64,000 bases of DNA from Saururus chinensis (GCA_035235625.1 CP141148.1:11155001-11219000), one strand, 5' to 3'. Shown: positions 23,653-36,990, numbered from the stretch's first letter. Numbers and translations are program-made. The notes: a model not told the origin generated them from the letters alone.

Positions 23653-24876
23653 TAGGGGTGTAAATGGATGGACACGTACATAGACAGAAATTAACTGCGT
23701 TCGTCTATTTTTACATAATTATATTACTCATCCATCCGCTATCCGTGATGGATATACAAATTATCCGTCTGTTTCTGTCCGCATGAACATAGATGGACAC
23801 AGACAAGTAGACTACATCTTGTATAAGTATTCAACCTGTATAATTCAAATACATACCATTTAACCTATCGGCTAATTATTATCATTCATCCAAATACATA
23901 TCATTCGACTTGTAGAATTATCTCACCCATTTGTCCATTCATTCAACCTATAATATCTAATTCAACCTATTCATCAATTCATTCATCCGTTCGTATTCAT
24001 CTAACTTACTGCATAACTAAAAGTCTTTGACAATATAAAATTTTATTCATTCATTCAACCTGTAATCCCAGTCATTCTTTAAATTACTACATCACTAAAA
24101 AAATCTATTCATTCATCCATTTAACCTAAAACCTATAAAATAACATTAATTTATAACATCAAATCATAGTCTAACTTATTACATCACTAAAACTCTTTAA
24201 CATAAAAGTGCATTCATTTAACCTAGAACCTCATTCATTTTTTAACTTATTACATCACTAAAATCTCCATTCATCTATTCATCTTATCTATTCATTCAAC
24301 CTGTAATTACATAAAATAACATCAATCCGTAACATCAAATTGTAGTCTAATTTACTGCATCATTAAAAGTCTTTAACAAAAGACTAACAATCTAAAAGTT
24401 TTTAACAACAAAAAAGACATCAACTTTCTCAATATGTTCTTCATTCTCCATAACTTCAACTCACTACAAACATAAAACAAAAAAATAAAAAAAGATTAAA
24501 ATAAGATGTAAGTAATAAAGTAAACAATAAGAAAATAGAAAACTTACAATGTAGTAAACATCTCTAAACATTTATAATTTCATCTTCTAAACTCAACTCA
24601 AAGATGCTTGTACAAAAAACTCCATCTCCCTCAAAATCTGTTTATTCTTCGTCCACACACAAATATAGAGTGACATTAATAATTAACTTAAAAATAATAG
24701 ATAAAAAAGAAAATAAAGTAAAATAAAAAATATTTTACCATCATATTTAGATCTCAACCAATTTTATGAACAAATCAAGTTTTGCATTGCTCTATGCTTA
24801 AGCAACTCCTAAATAGTCTAATTACTCTTCCACCTATACTAAAAGCTTATTCTGATGCAATTGTGGATAAAGGAAA

Positions 24877-27200
24877 TGTAACACCCAATATTTTTTATTA
24901 CATTTTCTTAAAATATCATGAAATTTTTTTGCAATATAACAACTGTAAATCTAAGAAAAATGACGAAATACAAAACCTATGAAAACAACGAAATACAAAA
25001 CCAGTGAAGACAGTTTATAATTTAAAACATTACACATACGTTTTTCTATCCAAAATTTTCTTCATTCGATCAAACATCATACAACCAAATCAAATATCCT
25101 CAGGCACTACTCGAAAACAAATGTATGAATAAATTAGCATGATCGTGGATTTTAAATACAAATCTACTTAGGCATCCATGAGTGCAAGTCACATAAACAG
25201 TATATTGTCTAATCCAAATTACAAGTTTAGTAACTATAAACACCTTAAATCTCATCTCACCTAATACATTAAATCATGGCATAAAAAGATACTTTCAGTA
25301 AGTCAAAGATATACTTGAGTCAACGGGAAACAATCCATCATAGAAATGAGCATCCTTCTCCAGGAGCTCTCCATCACAAACTTGCAAAAGCCTCCTGAAC
25401 AACGGGGCTAAAAAAATGGTAATGAGTATTTTCATACTTAGTAAGAAAATACCTAGTCAGGGAAAAAAATCCATGAACTTCGTAAGTTAATACATATATT
25501 CATCCATGCAACTACACATGAAGCAAGCAAGATATGAAACATAAATATGATCTCATACACAAACCATCGTACCAACTGATCTAACATTTACTCTTATGAC
25601 AAACTCCTACACCTACAATCTAACTCAGAGTCCTACCAACTTACTTGTACAATTATACACTTATAACATATACATACTCATATGATCTTATTCATACAAA
25701 CTTACTTGTACAATCTTACACTCACTCATAAATTCTCTTTCGTCTTTCTTAAAAGCTCGCACTTACACTTACTTTGAATCTTACACATAGAACTTACTCC
25801 AAATCGGATACATACAACTTTCTCTTACTATTCTATACATACTACTAACTACTAAAGCTCATTAGAATTAATAATCTCCAGCATCGGAAAGGAAGGGAAT
25901 GCCACTAGGTCATCACCTTAACCTTCAGGGAGCAAATAGATGCCATGGACTTTTCTGAAGGCAATGCAGACCAACTATGCTCATGGGGCACAAGATTAAA
26001 CACGTAATGGACTTTTCTAAAGGCAATGTAGACCAACTATGCTCATGGGACACAAGATTAAACACGTAAGAGCATATCCATGACACAGTGCCAACTAAGG
26101 GCGGAAAAACATAGGGTCCCACTCTTGGGCAAGAATCTTATAATGTCACTCTTGAGTAGAACATACAGTGTCATATGTAGGTAGAAAGACATAAGTGCCC
26201 ACAAAGGGCAGAAACTTACAACGCTCACAACAGAGCATCAGTCGTCTGGGGCTCAAAATAGCACACAAACAACAACCCATAGGATAAACACCATGGCAAG
26301 ACACGAGAAATCCTCAGCCGACTTATTATCAGCTAGCTCAAACACTAAACTTAATCCATCAAACCCTCAGTTCTCAAACTCACAACCCTATCAATAGCTT
26401 TGCTTATAATTCAAGTTTGAATTAAGTAAGTTATGTCGTACAATTATGCCATAATAATTCTCAAACATATATAGCTCCATCGATCAAACCGAAGCTGAGC
26501 CTGATCAGAAACCCTAGTTTGTCAGGGCATTAGACTTCACTTAACCCGTCCAACTCACAACATAACTCACCGTATACTAAAATCTCACATAATCATACGA
26601 TCCCTACCATCCACATTATTGTCGAAACATCTTACTCTACATCATCAAACTGAGCTCTTCATAGCAGATCCCCATTATCACCCTCTCAATACCTTACTTA
26701 TTATGCTTACTTTCCACTTTATAATTTGTACGTGATGTTTGTACAATTATGCACACTCTTACTGTCTAATAAACCCCCATAAGGCTCAATGCCTATGTCC
26801 TCTTACTTACCAAACCCCTAACATACGCTCCAAACTAGACCAAACTAATCCTCGTCCGTCAAACTTACGTCTGCCTTCTCCTATCATACGCTTACACATC
26901 TACAACAACATCCAACTCCATACCAAACCCTTTGTCACCTCTTACCGTTTATTGCCCAAACTTCTGCCCATATACCTAGTCCACATACATAACATACCAA
27001 CAACTTGCTAGCTGTTGCTAGCACATATTCTACATACATAAAACATACAACTCACATACATATCATATGCATTTCAACATGGCGTAATTCATTCTCTTAC
27101 ATCATGTAAATAGATCATGATTTAACATCCAAAGCATCGAATCACACAATCCTAGCAAGCTATTACATATTCGAAGCATGTTATTATGAAATTATGAGTT
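24877..27200 (-). mobile_element. LTR-like fossil inside the hAT element (far end unclear)
   Basis: It starts with TGTAACACCC, the inverted form of a gypsy LTR 3' end, and has the gagtattttcatacttagta motif at the distance seen in the solo LTR at 51527. The remainder is AT-rich and poor in long frames. I could not place the other end; it may reach past 28.4 kb. No internal region is present. Confidence 0.4.
25945..26068. repeat. 62-bp tandem duplication
   Basis: Two units of 62 bp starting atggacttttct, differing at a handful of positions. Confidence 0.85.
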
Positions 27201-27229
27201 CAAAGCTCCTCTACCTTGTAATCATGACG

Positions 27230-28420
27230 TTTGATCAAGCACATGGCGGTGGTGGTGTCGGTGGCGGAGTTGGTGGTCAAACCATTGTCAAGTTGAGAGA
27301 GCGGCTATCCTGAGGGTTTAGGACGTGCCAGAAGTGCTCACAGCCAAATGGGGTGTCAGAAGTTAAGGCAGTAAAATCCACGATCCACGGCGGCACACTA
27401 GGAGCAGCCGGGATAAAGGTCGTGCCAACGACTAGCAAGTGTGACCAAAAGTTGAGGGCGTACTCATCAAAGGTCGGCCAACGGCTAAGAAGTACTCGGC
27501 CGGCTACATGACGTTGAAATTGGGTGCAGACAACACCCAACGACATCGATTTTATGTTCACAAAGGCCCACATAAGGGAGAGTTGGTTGGGGCAATGCTC
27601 AATGAAGGAGGAGAGGTGGAGGAGGGTTCTGATGTCGACTCCATTCGATGGCAGAGACATCCGACGATTAGGCGGCACAAATACTGCACCTAACCCTAAA
27701 TCGCACGCGCAACTACTTGTACACGCAGCCAAAGGGGAGGGGGAGAGGGCTGGACGGTGTCATCCAAAGTCTCAGAAGGGGTGGTAGGGCCATGCCCAAG
27801 GGTGGTAACCAACAAAGACGGCCTTTGCCATGGTTGTATCGAGGTAGATCGATTAGAGGCCAAATGTCGTCCGACGGAGTTAAGGCGGTAAGAGGTCGAA
27901 ATGTAGTGCTTTGTATAGAGTGGTCAGACACATAATCAGCAGAGTAGGAGCTTGGCTCATGCCGAAACGAGGGGTGGTGCCATGCTAGGTTAGCCAACCA
28001 TCTCTACACTGAGACCCGCCGAACTAAGGTGGTCCAGAGGGTGTTCAGCTTCGAATGATGCTATGGTTGCCCAAAATGGAGAAAAACCCTAGGGACATAG
28101 GGAGGAGCAGAGGGTTACTGGCTACTCTAGTCAGCTCCGCCAGGTCCCTAGTAGCTGGGTGGAGCTGGGTCCATTGGACGACGATGACAAACGACAGACG
28201 GTGGCGATAACTTGTCGATAGCCCAACATAGTGAGACAACATAGGGGAGAGGCATCCAGGCATGAGTAGAGGAGAGACAAAGGGGATGGAGGATGAACCA
28301 GACTGAGGAAAACATCTACACATCGTCACCCGGCTTGGAATGACCTTTGGAATGACCTCAAAGGATAAAAAATGTTCTCTTTGCCATTTTATTTTTTGGA
28401 ACACGTTCATTTGTTTTATC
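27230..28420. other. GC-richer patch with unrecognised open frames
   Basis: Open frames on both strands overlap here (27277-27732 minus, 151 residues, is the longest). The minus-strand frame has mixed composition and is not low-complexity, but I know no family with it. Given its place beside LTR-like DNA it may be untranslated transposon sequence. No product assigned. Confidence 0.3.
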
Positions 28421-28667
28421 ACACGGTCTGGGCAGGTGAAATGTTTCCATTTTTGGAAGGAATCAAGACATTGGGTTCATGGGCATGTCATGCAATTATC
28501 ATGTCACGAGCTTCATCAAATTAGCATTTTATGATTTAATTGTACGCTTTCTCTTCTAATTTGTTGAATCTTAGTTAGTTTTTGTTACTCACCATTTTTT
28601 ATACTAAAAGTCATTGACGAATCTGAGCCGCATGATTTTAATCGTGCTATTAATTAGGGTTTTGAAT

Positions 28668-28905
28668 CCAATTGCCCATGTTATAGGCTCACTATCGAAT
28701 CTCAATACGACTCTACAGGATACATTGAGTGCATACTAATATTCAAAAACTTGGTACACATTAAGTTTTTCCTTTTTAAAATTATCTTTGACTTTGTTAT
28801 ACATTCACTATTAAATCTCGGATCCAAATCTATAAGATGCATTCACGTGCATGCCGATATTAAAATCGCCTTTGCCCATGTTACATGCTCACTATCAAAC
28901 CCATC
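28668..28905. repeat. decayed tandem repeat, two to three units
   Basis: The pattern gcccatgttataggctcactatc, then a t/gcattga/cgtgcat word, then atatt, recurs with about 80-120 bp spacing (near 28670, 28797 and 28868). Confidence 0.45.
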
Positions 28906-29464
28906 TTAGAATGACCCCCATTAGCAAAAGGAAACACACATCCCGAACCAATGTGGAGGTGAAACGAAGAACTACGCCGCCGTAGAAAAGAGAAGGAAGA
29001 GATTGAATTTGTGCATACCGGGTTTTTGTCTGCTTCGCCTTCCCTCACCAGTCCCCACTCTCATTTGGGGGCGGAGCAATGAGAAGGGTAATTCTGGATC
29101 CACTAGTTGAGCAACTAGCCCGCCCGACGAGAAAGGCACTAGAGATGGGCCTGATGTGGAGGAATCCAAAGGGCCACGGCAGATGGAGGGGAGGACTCAT
29201 TGCGCCCAATCATTGCACCCATGTCCAGATTTAGAAAGGGGCTAGGACATGACGAAGGGAAAAAACATTATATACTTGCAAACACAGACAGCCACGGACA
29301 CAGACAGGTTGTGTCCGCAACTATGTCCGTAAAATGACTTGACCAAAACTACCATCTACAATCGCATCCGTGTCCACGTAGACAAGCCAATATCGTCTGT
29401 TTTCATTGCAGATAGACACGATTGAGGACGGACAGTAGACAAATGTTGTCCGTTTACACCCCAA

Positions 29465-29472
29465 AGGGAGAA
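29465..29472. repeat. hAT target-site duplication, right
   Basis: AGGGAGAA, partner of 23645-23652. Confidence 0.6.
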
Positions 29473-29778
29473 GGAGGTAGCTTTATTGGTGCTTTGACGG
29501 ATGCCCATAGTTGGGTCTTTTTTAGGTTGACAAATATTAATTAGATTAACTAACTTCTATATGATATGTCAAATTTGTTAAAAATGTATTAAATACTATC
29601 ATGGCTAAATGTGGTTATGTGTATTCATTAGTGAACACTTTAGTGATGCGGTTGGTTGGTTGAATGTGGTTGTGTGCACTGAATGTTAAATACTTTGTAT
29701 TAAAAGTTTATGTTGTTGGTTGTATGCTTACATTTGTGAAATTCGTTATGTTATTTATTTGGTAATACAACTTTATAA

Positions 29779-30068
29779 AGGTGGTTTAGCTTACTTTTGA
29801 TTTTTGTGTATATAATAAGAAAAATATCTTTCAACATAACTATCACAAAAAATAATAATGGGTAAAATGTCTTTTCACATCATTTCAAAAAAGAAATGAC
29901 TTTCTTCAAAAACCTCTCCTCTAGAGAGTTGTTGAAAAAATTATATTTTGGGAAAATTCAATTTGAATTGACCCAAAAGGTAATTTTTTACAGGAAAAAC
30001 TATTTCAAATTGAAACAGGCCTAGTATTTAACCTCTTAAAGTATTTTCTCACATCTAAAACATGCCCC
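29779..30068. mobile_element. Tourist-like MITE A
   Basis: It runs from AGGTGGTTTAGCTTAC to AAAACATGCCCC, flanked by TAA on both sides (29776-29778 and 30069-30071). Its middle (29815-30030) is similar to the middle of MITE B, so the two are one family. A TAA target duplication is typical of PIF/Harbinger (Tourist) MITEs. The ends are imperfectly inverted. Confidence 0.55.
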
Positions 30069-30162
30069 TAATTTTCCTTATGAGAAGACTTGAAGGGAAA
30101 ACGTTTTCGTGCCTCGACCAAAATCTTCCTATCCAACTTAGAATTTTCATTTTCCATTTTAA

Positions 30163-30606
30163 GGGTATGTTTGGCTTGCTCTTTAAAGTAGAAAGAAAAT
30201 AGTTTTTTATTAAAATAATTTTTTAGCAAGAAAAACATAAACGGAAGATGTTTGATTAGAATTTATTTAGATGATTTTAAAGAGAAATCTGATTTTAGAT
30301 TAATTTTGCCTTTTATGTGTAAAATGTCAAGAATATATTCTAGCATAATTATGGCACAAAAGATATAATGGGTGGAATGCCTTTTCACATTATTTTAAAA
30401 AAGAAATAGCTTTCTTTAAAAACTCTCCTTAAGGAGAGTTCTTGAACAAATTAAATTTTAAGTCAATTCAGTTTAAATTGACCTAAAAGGTGTTTTTCAA
30501 CAGGAAAAGCCATGTCAAATTAAAATGGGTCATCAAAATTTGTTTTAGTGCTTTCCCATGTCGAAAAAGCACTTTCTAGCTGTAGAAAGCGCCTCCCAAA
30601 TGACCC
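30163..30606. mobile_element. Tourist-like MITE B
   Basis: It starts GGGTATGTTTGGCTTGC and ends CCTCCCAAATGACCC, which read inward share GGGT..TTTGG. TAA flanks both sides (30160-30162 and 30607-30609). There is no coding capacity. It is longer than MITE A, mainly in the left half. Confidence 0.65.
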
Positions 30607-30609
30607 TAA

Positions 30610-33600
30610 GTCCTATCTTTTTGTAATGATACTATTATCTTTTTTAAAATCCTAAACAACCTTCCACCCTTTGAACTTTTTCCATCATCTTTGATTCTTT
30701 TTTTTCATCACCGACTCCATCATTGTGTACAATTTAGGCCAAAACCGCTGTCCTCCCTCTTGGCTCTGATTGTTGCTCTCGTTTCTCTCTATGCTCACTT
30801 CTTTCTAGTAGTACTTCCATCGGCTTCTCCATGTATTTAAGACTTTGGTAAATGCCCCTAATTTTTGTCCTCTTCTATGCTAAGATTTGTGTTATCTATG
30901 TAGACCTTTCCCTGACATCTTTTGTACAAGGTTGCCATTCTTCTCCTCTCTCCCTCTAATTGCTGCAATATTGGTTCAAAATTTTATTTTTTCTTTCTTT
31001 GTTTTGTTTTTTATTCTAAATCTGCAACTGATGTTTGACCACTAAGGTCATTATTTGAGGAATTTTTTGTACTGATTTTGACTCAATCGATGTGGATTAT
31101 TTCTTTAGATCCAGTTAGTACTCAACTAGCATTTATAATGATAAATTATAAAACTTAGTCATTTAGTGTAACAACATTTTGAGAGACAATAAAAATGAAG
31201 AGGTAGTAGTTGATTGTTGAAATGCTTCAGCTAAATTGATAAGATATTGAGGTATTTATATATTAAAATTTTCCATCAATTGATATGTTACATTTTCATT
31301 CTTTTTGTCTTTGGATACACGAGATTATTGAAGCATTCATATGGTAGACTTAGCAAGAAATCTATTTTCAACTGCATACCACTGATGCCAACAAAACAAT
31401 ATTAAGTTATCTTAAATTAAATGGTAAAATTTCAGGTGCATTGTTGGAAGACTCCAAGAACCCATATAATAGAGATATCACAATGAGATTGGAGATGAAA
31501 AGCGAATGACAAGGTAGCAATTTGAGCACCTTATCCTTTAGTGACATTTTTGTAATAGTGATATCGCATTGCTGGCTTTTGTGCCTTTTTGGGTTGTTAT
31601 GAGCTAAGGGGTGTTGATCACACGCAAAGTAAGTTGTTAATCAATTTACTCTAATCTACCCACAATTGCTTTAAATATTTGATTGGAGATGACTAATTTA
31701 TCATATGGTCAAATTATGGAATTGGGTTTAATATGGTGTTTAGTTATTGTCTCTCCGCTTTTACCTGTTTTTTTGCCATTGAAAGATTCTTGTTTATAGT
31801 TAATAGTCTAAATGTGTTTTGAGTAGTTTTTTTGGAAATTTATACCTTATTGGATGAATGCTTATATTCATACACTATTTTTACACGAAAATCATACTTT
31901 GCCTGTGATTGGATAGAGAAACGTGGGTCTTACTAGGCAATAGGTGTCCGCCCCTGACCCAAGGGCCTCCTAGAATGAGGTCTCGACTTGATTTAAATGT
32001 AATATCTTGTCAATGAATCAACACATGGCAATTATGACAATCATTTAGAATTAAACAAACCACTACTATCATCACTCGAATTCAGCTACCCATATCTTAC
32101 AACAATAACTATTTTATGATGGACTAAGAACTCATTTAAAATTACTCTCAAGAAATTTGAGAGCAAAAGAACACAATTTGAAAGCATGAGGCACATTTGA
32201 ACATAGAATCACATAATTGTAAAATTCAACCTGTGTGCATTACAGAAAATCTATTAAATAGAGACTTATGATGAGGAACAAGTAATCTTTTGAAATTTCC
32301 CATTTAATGCCCAAATGTGTGAATATAAATTAAATTCATTGATAACAAGCATCTCATTTCGTATTTAATACTTCTCGTTTGATTGATGTCACTGGTACGA
32401 AGGTGACATCCATTGATAATAGGAAAAAGTTAATATGTACTTGGTATATTAGGAGCCACTAGATCCAATAGCTCCTGGGCAGGTGGATGATAAAAACCGA
32501 CCCTGCCCCTTGAATAACATGGGCCGCATGAACCAAATCAGGTGGCCCATATGTGTCTGAAGCTATGCCAAGTACATATTATGAGACTCTTGATAATATG
32601 TTAAACCATAATTGTATGTGAAGGCTCATGTAGAAATCTTGCCAAATTTATATTTATCTAAGGGAATCTTGAGTGTTTTTTTGCCCTGCCATGGTAAGAT
32701 ATGTCCAAGTATACTACATAGCAGTTGTATAATAAATGAATTTTAAACATGATCGTCATTAGTTGTGTTGGTATGATCCTTAATCAATTTTCACTGAATC
32801 CTAACTGTTATTTTCATAATTGTGTAAGAAAATTGACCAATTGAAGGGAATGATGCATGGCATGATCCATCATTAGAATGTGTCTAAGGTTGCTTCTTGC
32901 TATGAGATTTGATGGGTGCCTTTGATAACAACCTAGGCTATATCGTTTATTTGATTTTAGAGTTTTTTCCATATTGCCTGGCCGAAGAATGAAAAATTCC
33001 ATATTCCTTAGATTTTAAATGAAAATGCCATAAAACCTGGAATAACACGATATAAGGTAAATTTTGGACGAAAATACCCCTAATCGGAGATAGGGTTTTA
33101 TATCTTAAAAACCCCTCATGAAGTCACATTTATTGGAATACGATTTTAGACACTGACGATTCCGCTGATTGAAAATCCATTCCAATTGAAAAGTCCTTTG
33201 ATTGAGTAGTGTTCACACAGTGTGAGAGATGATTTTGTGACCTACCCGACCAAACATTGAAGATTAGGGTTTTTTTTGTTCAGCAACGAGTTTGAGAAAA
33301 AACACTCTGGATGTTAGTTCGGGAATGATTTTTTTTTGTAAGTTGATTTTAAAACTATATGCCCCATAGCTAGTTTCGGTCATGTAGCAAGGTTCCGTTT
33401 GCAGTGATCCCAGTAAATGAGTAAAATTTGGAGAAAAGCAGCTGCTGAACGAGGAGTTAATCTGGCTTGGAGAATATAAGCGACGGTTTCATCATAAGGC
33501 CTTTACCAAAATCTATACTGGATATTTGTATTCACGATTTTTTATTTGGCGTGTACGAGAGCACACAACATAGGCAATCGAAGTAGATGATCGTTTGTTC

Positions 33601-33847
33601 AGAAAGACGATAAGTCATATATCGTGTGTTTGATACAACGCTGGCAACATGATATTCAACCATGATGATATCGTATATGAGAGTTCCTCTTATCATATGT
33701 TTGATAGCATGATAGATATACTTATCATATAAATAGAAGTTAGTTAGATAATGTGAATTGACGCAACTATTGATTATGGTCACGACCCATTGTTGATATA
33801 CAAATATTTATCCAATTTTTTAAAGTAAAGTTAGAGTGTTACATCAA
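30610..33847. other. AT-rich intergenic stretch without recognised genes
   Basis: More than 3 kb with only short, isolated frames (32814-33002 and 33532-33783, both minus) and no domain I recognise. Words such as atatcgtgtgtttgata near 33600-33720 resemble those in the intron at 34600-34850 and the tandem repeats from 35.1 kb, so the repeat family may begin here. Confidence 0.45.
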
Positions 33848-35102
33848 ATGGTGGAGTCAGTGAAGGCAATAGAAGAGAAGAATAAGAGAATCTACGAGAG
33901 AAGAGCAGGTCTGGGAATGAATAGTTTCCCCGCTGGACTGCGTCTATCAAAAGACCTTTTGGATTCACGTCCAGGATGTAAGGCTATCTTGGTGGAGACT
34001 GGGTTCTACTCAGTATATGATTGCGAGCCCATCATCATCTCCAGGCCGCTCTTGGATGTTCTCATTGGTGAGTGTTGGGACGACTCATAGGAGGTCTTCA
34101 ACAAAAGGGTCAAAAGACTACCCCTTATTGTGGATGAAGTGGCAATGATCAGGGGTTTGAGTGGAAAAGGTTACCCGTGTAAATTGGAAAGTAGCAAGGG
34201 GAAGGTTGTCCAAGGCAAGGGGCAATTCTACCAGAAGTTCTTCCAAGGGAAGTAGCTGGAGAAGATAGGACTTGAAGAAATGTTGAAAGAAGTGGTTGCA
34301 AAAACACAGACTATTTCAGATGAGGACTTAGCACGGTTGGCTATCGTGCACATGGGTGTCCTCGTATTATTCACATAGAGCAACATAGTCGTATCCCCAA
34401 CTCTATGTGATTACATAGATGACCTGTTGGTCATGGGGAGCTACAATTGGGCTGGTGCCGTACATAGTATGTTGATGAGAGGCATATCATTAGCCCACCA
34501 GAACATCATGAGCAGAGAGGATGAGCGTTCCTCCAGGGCTGAAATTCTCGTTAGGGATTCATTAGTGCTCCAGGTAACGTTCGTATGTTTTATACCATGA
34601 GAAAGTCCATTATCGTCAGTTTACGATATGTTTACACACACATATATATCGTCGTATCGCTCCAACGATATCAAGTCAAGCGTGTAATCAGAAATGCGAT
34701 GTATAACACTAACTTAGACCTATCGTGTGCGCGGTAACACGACTAAGTATAATATTGAGTATAGGAAATTACACGAGGGTGAACAATCGTGTTATCATAA
34801 ACATGATGTGGCCTCAAAGCATGTTATCAGAACATGACTAAATTGTTATACTTACGCTAGTCACCATTTACACTACTAACCATTTTCTTTTGTATTGTTT
34901 GCTAGGTATCATTTTATGAGCATACGTCCATATGGGCTCCCTGTTGTCCTCTATGCTGTCCGAGGTGGAAGGGGTGGCCCGGATTTACCCAACTTTTGAG
35001 TGAGGTGGAGAAGGACGATAAACTTGACACAGGCGTTGAAAAGTCAAGGAAGAAGATTTTAGCTCATCACCGGATGTGGAAGTGGTATGAGGAGGTCTTT
35101 TG
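33848..35102 (+). pseudogene. decayed two-exon gene, DUF1985/Ulp1-associated-like
   Basis: Exon 1 runs from ATG 33848 to 34573 (CAG|GTAACG) and exon 2 from 34906 to the TGA at 35100-35102; phase is kept over the GT-AG intron. The reading includes RLPLIVDEVAMIRGL, DEDLARLAIVHMGVLVLF, YIDDLLVMGSYNWAGAVHSM and VSFYEHTSIWAP. These resemble the pattern of plant proteins with DUF1985 or similar regions often found with Ulp1-type transposon proteins (short motif before a conserved GL, DD, then W, then YEHT). At least three in-frame stops interrupt it. It could be part of a decayed transposon or a dead host gene; no Ulp1 protease domain follows. Confidence 0.45.
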
Positions 35103-35114
35103 ACATATGTTCTG

Positions 35115-36990
35115 TTGATTACATGATATTGGTCATTCCATGTGTTCGAACGCATGACAATTGTAGTATCATAATGTCCCAATTTCTGATGCATCATTCC
35201 CAAAGCATCACCACAATGTCCGCTATATCAATAACTTCCATAACCCAGTAGTTCGTAACCCTATATATATTAGGGTTAGGGTTGTAGAACACTCGCCCAC
35301 TAATGTTCAGCACCAAGATGGATTATTTTGGAGATTACTTTAGTGCTTGATGGTGAATCTTCCCTCGTTAGATACGGTCCTCACCTACATCTACGGGGGA
35401 AGAACCCATTCAGGCATTATTACAATGTCAAGAATGTTTTGTCCCATTGCATTTGATCGGTCCTCACCAGTTACATCTATTTCCCCTATGCTCCATAGAT
35501 TTTGTCTTGCAATATAGCTGAGAAGTGAACTCCATATTTTTATTATTTTTTGTATATTTTGTAAATATTCTGAAGAGAAAAATATTAATAACAACTTTTT
35601 TTGTTTCCATTCATAGTTGTGTTCCAATAGTTTTTATACCATTATGAAAACATACAACAAAACAATAGGTCGTCGGTTCGGATAGACAACTGGCAAGTAA
35701 CTCGTGTTCTTACTAGTACTATGATAGATATATTGGCCATATTTTTGGACACATGAAAGATATATTGGTTGTATGTTCAGACACATGAAAGATATATTGG
35801 TCATATGTTCGGACACATGAAAGAAGGGCAAGCTCACTGAACCTCCTTGTTCAGCCCAAACCTGCTGGTGAATTGAACCTTCTTGTTTGGGACGCCGTGC
35901 CTATCAATTGGGAGATGATAGAACATTCTCATTTGGCCAAACCATGAGGTTTAGGCTGCCTCGCCTATCGGTTCGGTGTCGTATGAACCTTCTCGATCTT
36001 GGCTCAATATATATTAGGGTTAGGGTTTAGGCTTGGCCAGCATGTGTTTGGCTCCGAGACGGAACATTCAGGAGATTACTTTAGCGTTGGCTGGCGAATT
36101 GAACCCCCATCAAATACAGTCCCAGACTACATCTGAGGGAGGGCAAGATTCACTACCTAAACAACTATCATGAGATCGATAATATGATAGGCTGATTTTT
36201 TTTATCGTATTTGCTGTGACACGCCATTGTTACATATCGTGTGATTGAATACACGGCATCATCAACGGCCACGTGTCTTTAAGTATCTAGTAGCATTAAG
36301 TAGTACCGCTATGATCGTATGCTTACTAACACGATAGCTATATTGGTCGTACGTTTGGATAAACGAGGGAATAACATGCTGCCCGAACGACTTGGTGCAC
36401 CCCAAACATTCTAGTGCAGGCAGAACCTTCTCGTTTCGGCAACCTAGCCTATCGGTTCGGAGACGATAGAACATTCTGGTGCGGCCGAACCTTCTGGTTA
36501 AGGCCACCTAGCTTGTTGGTTAAAAGTCTTAGGAACCTTCTCGATTTTGGCTCACTATATATTAGGGTTAGAGTTTGGAGAACGCTCGCCCACTGATCTT
36601 TCACCGGCGGGATGGAGCATTTGGGATATTGCTTTAGCGTTGGATGATGAATTGTGCCCCCATCAGATAAGATCTTGACCTGCATCTAATGGAGGACAAA
36701 ATTCGCTATCAGGTGTTATTTCAATGTCACAAATGTTCCATCCCATATTAACTGATCGGTCCTCACTTTTCCCCTTTTCCCATTCATATCTGAGGAGTGT
36801 GCATAGAGAACTCCTACCCACTGATCTTCGGCACCGAGACGGATCATTCAGGAGATTGATTTAGCATCAGATGGTGAATCTTTCCCCTGACAGATACAGT
36901 CCTCACTTGCATCTGTTGGAGGACAAGATTCACTATCAGGCGTTATTTTAATGTTGCAAATGTTCCTTTGTATTTTAACAGATGGTCATA
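35115..36990. repeat. complex tandem repeat, about 3 large units with a recurring TATA-leader block
   Basis: A block starting atatattagggttagggt, then cgcccactgat, gagacgga/gatcattcaggagatt, tttagcgttgga and gatacagtcctcacctgcat, occurs near 35265, 36005, 36555 and (without its first part) 36800. The two middle copies are preceded by related sequence (gccgaaccttct..., cctatcggttcgg, gaaccttctcgat). Unit length is about 550-750 bp. Open frames here are shadows of repeats. Origin unknown; LTR or transposon leader DNA is possible. Confidence 0.65.
35721..35822. repeat. 32-bp tandem repeat, three copies
   Basis: Unit agatatattggtcatatgtt plus cggacacatgaa, at an exact 32-bp period. Confidence 0.85.

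Larger units (their letters stand above)
23653..29464. mobile_element. non-autonomous hAT-like element, 5.8 kb, with nested LTR-like DNA
   Basis: The left end is TAGGGGTGTAAATGGATGG and the right end is its imperfect inverse (GTCCGTTTACACCCCAA). An 8-bp target duplication flanks it with one mismatch. Near both ends are repeated gacacagacaag/ccgtccg words in opposite orientation (23660-23810 and 29290-29450). No hAT transposase is seen. 23850-24500 is AT-rich with repeated cattcattcaacctgtaa words. 24877 onward is LTR-like. It sits inside the Myb/SANT remnant. Confidence 0.65.

Noticed and set aside
35265-35285. gggttaggg words suggesting telomere repeats
   Set aside because: Only one or two units per place and part of a longer repeated leader block; plant telomere repeat is TTTAGGG in long arrays.
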